DNA of 64,000 nucleotides from VXNF01 sp965116465 (GTDB taxonomy: Bacteria; Actinomycetota; Acidimicrobiia; Acidimicrobiales; CATQHL01): contig OZ220687.1 of the NCBI GenBank assembly GCA_965116465.1, forward strand, positions 310,001 to 374,000, given 5' to 3'. The translations under genes and the position numbers were made by a program. The notes beneath the pieces are model-generated. The model ran no database searches and was not told the origin of the DNA. It saw only the letters and a list, made by a program, of their open reading frames with translations. The number at the start of each line of letters is the position of its first letter. Within the stretch, counting starts at the first letter, position 1. This document shows positions 43,064 to 50,945 of the stretch, piece by piece.

Positions 43064-45610
43064 CTATCCGGAGGGCGCAGGGACGGACGTCACCTCGATC
43101 TCGCTGCTGCGGAACCAGAGGGCCTCGGGGAGGTCGGCGGGCAGGTAGCGGATGTCGAGTTGGTGCTCCTCGCCACCGGCGACGAAGCCCATCTCGATGC
43201 GGCCGTCGGCCAGGCGCCGGGCGCGGACTCTTCCGAGGGTTTCCTCGCCCAGTAGCACGTCGCTGCTCTCGCGCCACTCGCCGGCCGGGGCGTCCGCCCG
43301 CAGGTGGCGGACGTCCGGCAGGAGTTGGAGGCCACCGACGAGTTCGACGCCATGCTCGACCCGCCCGTCGTCGGCCAGCCGGGCGATGACGCGCAGCCGG
43401 TACGTCTGCGGTTCCGGATCCTCTTCGATCGGCTCCTCCTCGGGAATCAGCAGGTCGAGCAGCTCCTCGCTCTCGTCGAGTGCCAGCCGCTCCAGGAACC
43501 GGAGGTTCGCCCCGTCAGCGGCCGCAGTGGCGCAGAGAATGCCGTCGACAGTGGGACCCCAGACCGGCAGCACCGCACGCATCTCCGCGTCGAGCACCAC
43601 CAGTTCGTCGACGGTGTCCTGGCCGGCCGCGGCGAGGGCGACGGCGAGATCGGCCCCGCCGCCACGGCAGGACCTCAACTCGGCGATCATGGCGCGAACG
43701 CCCCGATCCTCCCAGCGCGTCTCGGCCTCGCGGGCCGCTTCGACGATCCTCCCCGCCGTCGCCGCCGGCGCGACCACCGCCTCTGTGTAGGCGAGTTCGG
43801 ACTGGAAGGCCAACGCCTCGCCGAGGCTCAGGGCCTCGCCCTCGTCCAGCCTCTCCAGGAGTGCGGTCCAGGAGGAACTCAGCGAGGCGAAGCGGCCCGA
43901 TGCCCGCGCGGCGACCGCGAGCACCAACTCCTCCGCTGCGACCGGGTTGATCGCCTCGCCTGCGACCACCGACCCGGCCGGCCCGGATGAGCCGACCAAC
44001 GCCGCGTACGCCGCCCCGAACGTCTCGAGAATGCTGCCGGAGGACGGATCCGCCGGCAGAGCCACGACGGGCGCCGCCAGGGGCTCGTCCGCGCCGGCCA
44101 GTGCAACCAGGGCGGGCCGCTCGAAGACGCCGTCCAGCAGCTGCGTGCGCACCCCCGCCGCATAGATCGCCTTGGCGTGGGTGCTCCCGTCGACCTCGGC
44201 CTCGGGATCGGCGACCGCCGTCACCGCCGTCGTGACCTCCCCCTCCTCGCCGGACTCGGCCGACACGCGGTAGGCCGCGCCGTCGACATCCACCTCGACG
44301 GCGTCGAAGGTCGGGGCGCTGAGCACCGTCAGGTTTTTCCAGACACCGTGGAAGCCGAGTTCGTTTTCATCGGCGTCCTCCGTGAAGATGCCGACGAACA
44401 GCCAAGCCGACCCGGACGTGTCGAAGGTGATCTCCAGAGGCGTCGTGCGGCGGTTCGGAACACTGGTCGCGCTCGCCACGGCGGCATCGGAATGGTAGGA
44501 GACCCCCGCAGGCCAGCGTTGGGTGATCGGCGAGTTGACGTCGATGACGCGTCTTTCTCCCACGACGCGCCCCACGACGTAGACGACGGTGGTGTTGCCA
44601 CCTCCGGGCAGGTCGCCGCCTCCGGCGTTGCCCACCCGGTAGTTCACCGTCAGCGGGTCACCCGCGACCACCTCGTCGGGGAGGTGGACCTTCTCGACCT
44701 TGATCCGGAAGTCCTGCTGCCGCGCCAGTTCGTCCACGAGATGCACGGTGAGGGTGAAGTCGGCTCGCAGCGGCTGGAGGTCCCGCGTCAGGTAGGTGGT
44801 GGCTTCGATGAAGTAGACGCCGGCCGGCAGATACTGCTCGACGCGCGCGTTGCGGAGTGGTCCGCCGTCGTCGTTGGCGCCGATCACGTCACCCTCGAGT
44901 GTGGCCATGGACAGCACGGGATCGCCGCTCTCCGACTCCAGGTCGATACGCACGCGCCCGTCGACCGCAAGGGCGAACGAGTAGCTGTGCGCGGGGTGCG
45001 TCGTCACGATCCGGGATCCGCAGGTGTCCAGCGACCAGAACCCCATGGCCGTCAGGTCGGCCTCCGGCGCCAGCGTCCCAAGATGCACGATGTCACAGCC
45101 GGCGACACGGCTGACGCTGAGCGTGAAGTCCGCCGCGCCGCTCCCGCGGCCGCCGACGGTGGTGGCCTCCACCAGGTAGACACCCGGTGCCAGATCGCGC
45201 TCCACGCGCGCGGAAAGGCCCGCTCCCCCATCGTCGTCGTCCGCGATACGGGTGCCGTCGGCTGCGAGCAGGTACAGGTACGGGTCGGCCTCGGGCGAGG
45301 ACAACTCGATCCGGACCCGCCCCGGGCTGTGGATCTCGAAGCGGTACGTGTGGGCGTCGTTGCCCGGGCGGAACCGCGAGTCGCAGTCCTCGGTGGTCCA
45401 GCGACCCTCCGCCTGCACCACGCTGCCGGCCGGGGCACCGAGCCCGCCCATGCTCGTGACCGGGCACTCAGCCGATTCCTGCTCCGAGGCCGTCTCCTGG
45501 CCCGCGGCGACACCGGCACCGGCGACCGCCAGAACGCCGCCGACCAAGGCGACGGCCAGCCCGACGACCACGGAGCGGCGGCCCCGCGACTCTCGCTTTG
45601 TGACGCGCAT
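43064..45610 (-). CDS. Secreted multidomain protein with two PPC-type domains and a CARDB-like domain
   Basis: Exported protein of 848 residues. The signal peptide is VVVGLAVALVGGVLAVAGAG with an AxA-like end. Residues 50-165 and 170-285 are two related beta domains with the pre-peptidase C-terminal pattern: YRFEIHSPGRVRIELSSPEA, YLYLLAADGTRIADDDDGG, LAPGVYLVEATT in the first; YSFALAVDGRVRIDLESESG and LPAGVYFIEATT in the second. Residues 300-400 resemble a CARDB or Ig-like domain. The rest (about 430-700) is Ala/Glu/Leu-rich helical, ending with two short repeats around LRHLRAD-type strands. No catalytic domain is recognisable, so the protein is probably adhesive or cell-surface. It is a likely surface or matrix component. 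Confidence 0.75.
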   Translation of the reverse strand: MRVTKRESRGRRSVVVGLAVALVGGVLAVAGAGVAAGQETASEQESAECPVTSMGGLGAPAGSVVQAEGRWTTEDCDSRFRPGNDAHTYRFEIHSPGRVRIELSSPEADPYLYLLAADGTRIADDDDGGAGLSARVERDLAPGVYLVEATTVGGRGSGAADFTLSVSRVAGCDIVHLGTLAPEADLTAMGFWSLDTCGSRIVTTHPAHSYSFALAVDGRVRIDLESESGDPVLSMATLEGDVIGANDDGGPLRNARVEQYLPAGVYFIEATTYLTRDLQPLRADFTLTVHLVDELARQQDFRIKVEKVHLPDEVVAGDPLTVNYRVGNAGGGDLPGGGNTTVVYVVGRVVGERRVIDVNSPITQRWPAGVSYHSDAAVASATSVPNRRTTPLEITFDTSGSAWLFVGIFTEDADENELGFHGVWKNLTVLSAPTFDAVEVDVDGAAYRVSAESGEEGEVTTAVTAVADPEAEVDGSTHAKAIYAAGVRTQLLDGVFERPALVALAGADEPLAAPVVALPADPSSGSILETFGAAYAALVGSSGPAGSVVAGEAINPVAAEELVLAVAARASGRFASLSSSWTALLERLDEGEALSLGEALAFQSELAYTEAVVAPAATAGRIVEAAREAETRWEDRGVRAMIAELRSCRGGGADLAVALAAAGQDTVDELVVLDAEMRAVLPVWGPTVDGILCATAAADGANLRFLERLALDESEELLDLLIPEEEPIEEDPEPQTYRLRVIARLADDGRVEHGVELVGGLQLLPDVRHLRADAPAGEWRESSDVLLGEETLGRVRARRLADGRIEMGFVAGGEEHQLDIRYLPADLPEALWFRSSEIEVTSVPAPSG

Positions 45611-45708
45611 CTCATCAACCCTTCCTGATCGAGACCCTCGCGGACTCTATTCGGCGGCGCGCCCGATCGATGCGCACCGGGCAGCCCGGACGGACCCGCG
45701 GATCACGT

Positions 45709-46131
45709 CTAGGCGCGAAGCATCCCCGTGGCCGCCCTGGGGGTGAAGCGCACGACCAGGCGGCGCTCGTCGACCATGGCCCGGCGGTACTCGTCCCAGT
45801 CCGGGTGCGGGCCGCCGGACACCCGCTCGTAGTACCGCACCAGGGCGTCGCAGGTGGCGTCGTCCGGGCTTCCGGCGGTCGGCAGCAACTCGACGGTGCC
45901 GTCGAAGGAAACGTACGACCAGGAGGCGGCGTCGGAGACGTGCAGCACGGCGCGGGGATCGCGCCGCAGGTTGGCGGTCTTGGCCCGGCCCTCGGTGACC
46001 GAGATCACGAACGAGCCCCCGTCGAGGTCGTACACGATGTCCGAGGACTGCGGCCGACCGTCCGAACGGATCGTGATGAGCACGCCCAGGCTCCGCTCGG
46101 CCGCCCAGGCGGTTGCTTGTGCGATGTCCAT
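45709..46131 (-). CDS. PPOX-class F420- or FMN-dependent oxidoreductase
   Basis: Split-barrel flavin/F420-binding protein of the pyridoxamine-5-phosphate-oxidase-like superfamily, 140 residues. GVLITIRSDGRPQSSDIVYD, SFVISVTEGRAKTANLRRDP and VSFDGTVELLP are the usual strands; RAKTANLRRDPRAVLHV is close to actinobacterial F420-binding members. Start is ATG 46131 with AGGAGG upstream; the frame is open to 46188 but the extension lies before the ribosome binding site. It starts 10 bases after the glnS stop, so may be cotranscribed. Confidence 0.88.
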   Translation of the reverse strand: MDIAQATAWAAERSLGVLITIRSDGRPQSSDIVYDLDGGSFVISVTEGRAKTANLRRDPRAVLHVSDAASWSYVSFDGTVELLPTAGSPDDATCDALVRYYERVSGGPHPDWDEYRRAMVDERRLVVRFTPRAATGMLRA

Positions 46132-46141
46132 GTCCGACCTC

Positions 46142-47896
46142 CTATGCGCCCTGCCCGCGGCGCTTCTGGATGTTGGCCCACTCGTCACGCAGGCCGACGG
46201 TGCGGTGGAACAGCAGCGAGGAGCCGCTGCCGGTATCGCTGGCGAAGTAGCCGAGCCGCTCGAACTGCACCACCTCGCCGAGCGGCGTGTCCAGCAATTC
46301 GGGCTCCAGCTTGGCGGCGGTGATCAGCTCGCGCGATGCCGGGTTGTAGGACTCCAGCGGATCGCGGCCGTCCGCCCCCGGCACCGGGTCGGTGAACAAC
46401 CGGCCGTAGAGCGCCACGCCAGCCTCGATCGAGTGATCCGCCGACACCCAATGGATGGTGGCCCGCACCTTGCGCCCGTCGGGGGCCTGGCCGCCGCCGG
46501 TCTCGGGGTCGTAGCTGCAGTGCAGTCTGATGACCTCTCCCCCGGTGCCGGTCTCCACGTCGTCGCAGCGCAGGAAGTAGCCGGCCCGCAGGCGCACCTC
46601 CCGCCCGGGAGCGAGGCGGTAGAACTTTCGGGGCGGGTCGAGCATGAAGTCGTCGCGCTCGATCCACAGCCGCCCCGAGAACGGCACCTGCCGGGTGCCG
46701 GCGGCGGGATCCTCGGGATTGTTGACGGCCGCCCGGTATTCGACCTCCCGTGCAGGCCAGTTCCCGATCACCACCTCCAGCGGGCGCAGCACCGCCATGC
46801 GCCGCAATGCGAACCGGTTGTGATGCGTGCGCACGAAGGACTCCAGCAACTCGATCTCGTGCACCCCGTTGATGCGCGCCACGCCGATGTGGGCGCAGAA
46901 CGCCCGGATCGCCTCCGGTGGGTAGCCGCGCCGACGCAGGCCTCGCAGGGTGGGCAGCCGCGGATCGTCCCAGCCCTCCACGAGCCCGCCGTCGACAAGC
47001 GACCCCAACGCCCGCTTGGACATGACGGTGTGGGTGAGGTTGAGGCGGGCGAACTCGGTCTGGCGCGGCCGGTCACCCGGCAACGGCAGGTGCTCCAGAT
47101 ACCAGTCGTACAACTGCCGGTTCCCCTCGAACTCCAGCGTGCAGAGCGAGTGCGTGACACCTTCGACGGCGTCGCTCTGGCCGTGCGCCCAGTCGTAGGT
47201 GGGGTAGATGCACCACTCGTCGCCGGTGCGGAAATGGTTCGCGTGGCGGATCCGGTACATCACCGGATCGCGCATCAGCATGTTGGGATGACCCATGTCG
47301 ATGCGGGCCCGCAGCACCTTCTCCCCGTCGCCGAAACGGCCTGCCCGCATGTCCCGCAGCAGGTTCAGGTTCTCGGTGGGGCTGCGGTCCCGCCACGGGC
47401 TGTCGACGCCGGGGGTGGTGAAATCGCCCCGGTTGGCGGAGATCGTCTCGGCGTCCTGGTCGTCGACGTAGGCCAACCCCTGACTCACCAGATGCTCCGC
47501 CCACGCGTAGAGCTGCTCGAAGTAGTCCGAGGCGTGCGCGGGCGCGCCGGGCTCGAAGCCCAGCCAGGCGATGTCCTCGGCGATGCCGCGGGCGTAGGAG
47601 GCGTCCTCGCCGGCGGGGTTGGTGTCGTCGAAGCGCAACCGGCAGACGCCGCCACTCTCGGCGGCCACGCCGAAGTTCAGGCACACCGACTTGGCGTGTC
47701 CGATGTGCAGGTAGCCGTTGGGCTCCGGCGGGAACCGGGTCTGCACCCGCCCGCCGAACGTGCCCGCCTCCCCGTCGGCCGCAACCTGCTTGCGGATGAA
47801 GTCCAGCGGCCGCCCGCGGGCGGCCCCGGCACCCTCGCCGCCGGCCGCGGGCGCAGTCTCGTCGGCGGGCGCAGTCTCGTCGGACGGAACGGCCAC
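46142..47896 (-). CDS. glnS: Glutaminyl-tRNA synthetase
   Basis: Class I synthetase charging tRNA-Gln directly, about 584 residues. HIGH motif PPEPNGYLHIGHAKSVCLNF, RFDDTNP at the acceptor-binding loop, HVYPTYDW-like IYPTYDWAHGQSD, SLCTLEFEGNRQLYDWYLE, and KMSKS-type VMSKRALGSLV are all present. The C-terminal anticodon domains include IERDDFMLDPPRKFYRLAPG and VEYRAAVNNPEDP. Most actinobacteria lack GlnRS and use GatCAB, so its presence is noteworthy. The start at GTG 47896 removes a 47-residue Arg/Ala-rich extension; it is followed by a tandem DETAPA repeat. Confidence 0.95.
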   Translation of the reverse strand: MAVPSDETAPADETAPAAGGEGAGAARGRPLDFIRKQVAADGEAGTFGGRVQTRFPPEPNGYLHIGHAKSVCLNFGVAAESGGVCRLRFDDTNPAGEDASYARGIAEDIAWLGFEPGAPAHASDYFEQLYAWAEHLVSQGLAYVDDQDAETISANRGDFTTPGVDSPWRDRSPTENLNLLRDMRAGRFGDGEKVLRARIDMGHPNMLMRDPVMYRIRHANHFRTGDEWCIYPTYDWAHGQSDAVEGVTHSLCTLEFEGNRQLYDWYLEHLPLPGDRPRQTEFARLNLTHTVMSKRALGSLVDGGLVEGWDDPRLPTLRGLRRRGYPPEAIRAFCAHIGVARINGVHEIELLESFVRTHHNRFALRRMAVLRPLEVVIGNWPAREVEYRAAVNNPEDPAAGTRQVPFSGRLWIERDDFMLDPPRKFYRLAPGREVRLRAGYFLRCDDVETGTGGEVIRLHCSYDPETGGGQAPDGRKVRATIHWVSADHSIEAGVALYGRLFTDPVPGADGRDPLESYNPASRELITAAKLEPELLDTPLGEVVQFERLGYFASDTGSGSSLLFHRTVGLRDEWANIQKRRGQGA

Positions 47897-48036
47897 GGGC
47901 CTACATCTAGCAGCCGCCAGCCCGGCGACCAACGACCGACCGCGGCGCGGGCCCGGCGCAATCGGCGGGACCGCTGCAGCCGAGCAACGCGCGCACGGCT
48001 CGCAGCGCCCGAATCGTTCCGGTGGGAGGCACGCCA

Positions 48037-48042
48037 TAGCAT
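48037..48042 (+). promoter_or_regulatory. -10 box TAGCAT ahead of PAP2 gene
   Basis: TAGCAT is followed by 8 bases and the GTG at 48051. The spacing favours that start over the in-frame TTG at 48042. Confidence 0.5.
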
Positions 48043-48050
48043 TGATCGGC

Positions 48051-48608
48051 GTGGGCAGCCTCGACGTCGAGAGGGTCTCGGAGTTCGTGGACCGCTTCGA
48101 CGATCGCGTCGAGCGGCTGTTCGAGAAGCTGCGGGGGCGGCCCTGGGCCGACAGGGTGTTCTACACCGCCTCGCAACTCGGCGACTACGGGCTGATCTGG
48201 CTGCTGCTGGCGGCGCTGGCAGCGCTCGGCGGGTCGTGGCGCGCCGAGCGGAACCTCTGGCGGCTCGCCGCCGTCCTGGGGCTCGACTCCATCTTCGTGA
48301 ACGGTCTCCTGAAGTCGTTGATCAAGCGCTCGCGCCCCCTCGTCGACGACGGCGAGAGACCCCTCTACCTGCGCCGGCCCATCACGACGGCGTTTCCCAG
48401 CGGCCACGCCTCCAGCGCGGTCGTGGCCGCCCTGTTGCTGGGCGAATTGGGAGGCCGCCGCTGGCGACGCCTGCTGTGGCTCATGGCGGCGACCGTGGCG
48501 CTCAGCCGCATCCACGTGCGCATCCACCACGCCTCCGACGTCGCCGGCGGGCTCCTGACCGGAGCCGTGCTCGGGCGCCTGGCCCGCCGGATCTGGCCCC
48601 TGGGCTGA
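48051..48608 (+). CDS. PAP2-superfamily membrane phosphatase
   Basis: Integral membrane phosphatase of 185 residues with about five hydrophobic segments. The three PAP2 motifs are present: LIKRSRP (KxxxxxxRP-like), FPSGHASS and SRIHVRIHHASD. The His residues in motifs 2 and 3 are the nucleophile and acid. Members act on lipid phosphates such as undecaprenyl diphosphate or phosphatidic acid; the substrate here is unknown. GTG 48051 is chosen because a TAGCAT box lies 8 bases upstream; upstream frame to 47718 lies over glnS and is rejected. Confidence 0.92.
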   Translation: MGSLDVERVSEFVDRFDDRVERLFEKLRGRPWADRVFYTASQLGDYGLIWLLLAALAALGGSWRAERNLWRLAAVLGLDSIFVNGLLKSLIKRSRPLVDDGERPLYLRRPITTAFPSGHASSAVVAALLLGELGGRRWRRLLWLMAATVALSRIHVRIHHASDVAGGLLTGAVLGRLARRIWPLG

Positions 48609-48633
48609 AAGCCGCGACGCCGCGGTCGCGACG

Positions 48634-49443
48634 TCAGTCCCCGTCCGGGCGCTCGAGTCCGGCGTGGATGCTCCGGATGCCGTAAGCGGCCTGGTCCAGG
48701 GTCACGATCGATCCGGTCATCGGTGCGGAGGCCTCCGTCGCCAGATAGCAGATGGCACGCCCCGCCTCCTCGGCTGTCAACAATCGCCCCAGCGGCAGAT
48801 TGCCCGCATAGTCGCCCTCCCAGCCGGGGGAGGCGCCATGCGTGGTTCGCATCACCATGTCCTCGCCGGGGGTGAGCGTCCAGCCCAGGGCCAGACCGTT
48901 GACCCTGATCCCCTCGCTCTGGAGGGTGTAGGCGGCATTGCGGGTGTGGATCCCGAGAGCCGCCTTGGTCATGGAGTAGACGCTGATCTCCGGGCAGCCG
49001 CCGTACATCGCGATGCTCAACACGTCGACCACCGTGCCCGGCGCGCCGGCTCGGCGCAGTCGCTCGACGAAGTGTCCGCACAGCAGCACCGGCGAGCGCA
49101 CGTTCACGGCGAAGAGCTCGTCGAAGGCCGCCACGTCGACGTCCAGCACCGAGGTGCGCGTCGTCAATCCGGCGGCGTTGACCAACACGTCGGCCAGCAG
49201 GCCCCGCGCGTCGATCTCGGCGAAGATCGCATCGGCCGCACCGGGCTCGGACAGGTCGGCCAGCACCGCCTCCGCCGAGGCTCCCCGCTCATCGAGCCGT
49301 GCACACACCTCCTCGGCCCGCCCGGCGTGGCGCCCGGTGATCACGAAGCGCCGGACCCCCGCCCCGGCGAGGGCCATCGCCGCGGCCTCGCCGACACCGC
49401 TGGTGCCGCCCGTCACGAGCGCGCAGTTCGGAATCCAGGTCAC
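48634..49443 (-). CDS. SDR-family oxidoreductase
   Basis: Short-chain dehydrogenase of 269 residues. ALVTGGTSGVGEAAA is the cofactor loop, with ITGRH after strand 2 suggesting NADP (Arg). VNAAGLTTRTSVLD, VDVLSIAMYGG and catalytic Tyr/Lys in YSMTKAALG. The segment GEDMVMRTTHGASPG after strand 6 is longer than in FabG. It lies between the PAP2 gene (convergent) and a VOC-family gene on the same strand, 66 bases away. Substrate unknown. Confidence 0.88.
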   Translation of the reverse strand: MTWIPNCALVTGGTSGVGEAAAMALAGAGVRRFVITGRHAGRAEEVCARLDERGASAEAVLADLSEPGAADAIFAEIDARGLLADVLVNAAGLTTRTSVLDVDVAAFDELFAVNVRSPVLLCGHFVERLRRAGAPGTVVDVLSIAMYGGCPEISVYSMTKAALGIHTRNAAYTLQSEGIRVNGLALGWTLTPGEDMVMRTTHGASPGWEGDYAGNLPLGRLLTAEEAGRAICYLATEASAPMTGSIVTLDQAAYGIRSIHAGLERPDGD

Positions 49444-49509
49444 AGTCGCCTCCCCCGCGTTATCGGCAGGCCCGTCATGGCCCGTCCACCGGATGACGCT
49501 CGAAGCCCC

Positions 49510-49920
49510 TCAGTCGCCCCCGGACTCGGGCACCAGCGGCCCGTCGCGGTAGTTGAGTTCGAGGCGGATGCCGTTGGGGTCGTGCAGGAAGATCTGCCGA
49601 AGCGGGATGTCGGGCCTGCTGTCGTTCACCTCGAACGGCAGCCCGCGCTCGGTCAGCCTCTGCTGCATGGCCTCGTAGTCACCGGGCTCATTGGCCGTCT
49701 CGAAGGCGACGTGGTTGATGGGACCGGTGGGTCCGGACATGTCGTCATCGATCACGTTGATGTGCACGCAGGGGCGGCCCCCCGCGTAGAGCCATGCGCC
49801 GGTCCCCCGCACTCCCGGCCGGTAGCCCCTGGAGAAACCCAGTACATCGACGTAGAAGTCGACCGTCTCGTCGAGCCGAGCCGTCTGGATGTTGTAGTGG
49901 TCGAGTGCGTTGATGGTCAT
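49510..49920 (-). CDS. VOC-family protein (dioxygenase/glyoxalase-like)
   Basis: Vicinal oxygen chelate protein of 136 residues, two modules. Candidate ligands: the His in ALDHYNIQTARLDETV, the His in GPINHVAFETAN and the Glu in IRLELNYR. The pattern of LDETVDFYVDVLGFSRG and FLHDPNGIRLELNY is that of extradiol dioxygenase or fosfomycin-resistance relatives. ATG 49920 follows GAGGAG; the frame is open four codons further. It may act with the SDR downstream (66 bases). Confidence 0.85.
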   Translation of the reverse strand: MTINALDHYNIQTARLDETVDFYVDVLGFSRGYRPGVRGTGAWLYAGGRPCVHINVIDDDMSGPTGPINHVAFETANEPGDYEAMQQRLTERGLPFEVNDSRPDIPLRQIFLHDPNGIRLELNYRDGPLVPESGGD

Positions 49921-50015
49921 AGTGCTCCTCACCAGCGGGTTCGGGGAACCCTAAAGGAGCCCCCGAGAGCGGTCAATCCAGTGGCCGACGGCGCCGGGCG
50001 CCCCATGGCGGCGAC

Positions 50016-50657
50016 TCAACCCCCTGGGCGCCCCTCGAAGCCCTCCTCCGCCCACGCACCGAATGCGTCCAGGTAGCCGATGGCGCGCTCGGTGAGCGGG
50101 TAGCGAGCAACGAGCGCATCGAAGGCGGCCGAGTGGTTCGATTCGACCAGATGCGCCAGCTCGTGGACGATCACGTAGTCGAGCACCCAGGGTGGCACCT
50201 CGGTCAGCCGGTGGGAGATCAGGATCTCGCCTTTGCTCGCGCTGCACGAGCCCCAGCGCCGGCGCTGGCGCGTGGACCAGCGGATGGCACGGGGTTCGGG
50301 AAGGTGGTAGCGGTCAGCGAGATCGCGCGCCCGGGCTCCGAGATCCACCTCCCGGCAGCGGCGGCGCTCCTCGAACCGTTGGAGGAAGTCGTTGACGACC
50401 TCGGCCTCGTCGAGATCCGACATCCAGGCCGGGATGCGAATCTCGATGACGCCGCCGGTGAGGCGGGAGGACACGGTCTTGTGCCGGTTGGCGCTGCGGA
50501 TGACCTTGACGCGGAAGGGCACAGCCACCGGGGGCGGCCCCGGCTCGTCGCCGCCCTCCTCCCCCGGCGACGGGTGACAGTCGCCGGCGAGTCCACCAAG
50601 GTTGGCGGGTTGGGATCCGTTGGACTGGCGCTGGACGGAGTTCGGCATCGTTCGCAT
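50016..50657 (-). CDS. YgjP-like zinc metallopeptidase (DUF45)
   Basis: Predicted gluzincin-type metallopeptidase of 213 residues. The zinc motif VIVHELAHLVESNHSAAF holds HExxH and a third His; RWGSCSASKGEILISHRL precedes it, as in the YgjP/DUF45 family, with SSRLTGGVIEIRIPAW at the start of the domain. The first 50 residues are low-complexity. ATG 50657 is chosen because GGGAGGAACG lies just upstream; the frame continues to 50774. Function of the family is not settled; its members often lie near restriction systems, but this one does not. Confidence 0.88.
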   Translation of the reverse strand: MRTMPNSVQRQSNGSQPANLGGLAGDCHPSPGEEGGDEPGPPPVAVPFRVKVIRSANRHKTVSSRLTGGVIEIRIPAWMSDLDEAEVVNDFLQRFEERRRCREVDLGARARDLADRYHLPEPRAIRWSTRQRRRWGSCSASKGEILISHRLTEVPPWVLDYVIVHELAHLVESNHSAAFDALVARYPLTERAIGYLDAFGAWAEEGFEGRPGG

Positions 50658-50945
50658 TCGTTCCTCCCTGCTGGCTGATCTCGCCCATCGCGTGGGCGGG
50701 CGCCGTCGGGTCGTCGGTGATCGTGGGTCTCCGTGCCGGCACTCACTGCGCTCACAGAGCGTGACCGGAGACATCAGCGCCCGTCGGGCGAGTGGTTCGG
50801 ATCGGTGCGACCTGGAACTGTCGCTTTCCGAACGAAACGGCGGACGACCAAGACGGTGTGCACACGGGCAGCGCCCACGGACCGCTGCATCGCAGGATAG
50901 CCAGGCCCTGTGACAGCCCCGCGTGGCAGAACCCGGCCGAGCCCG

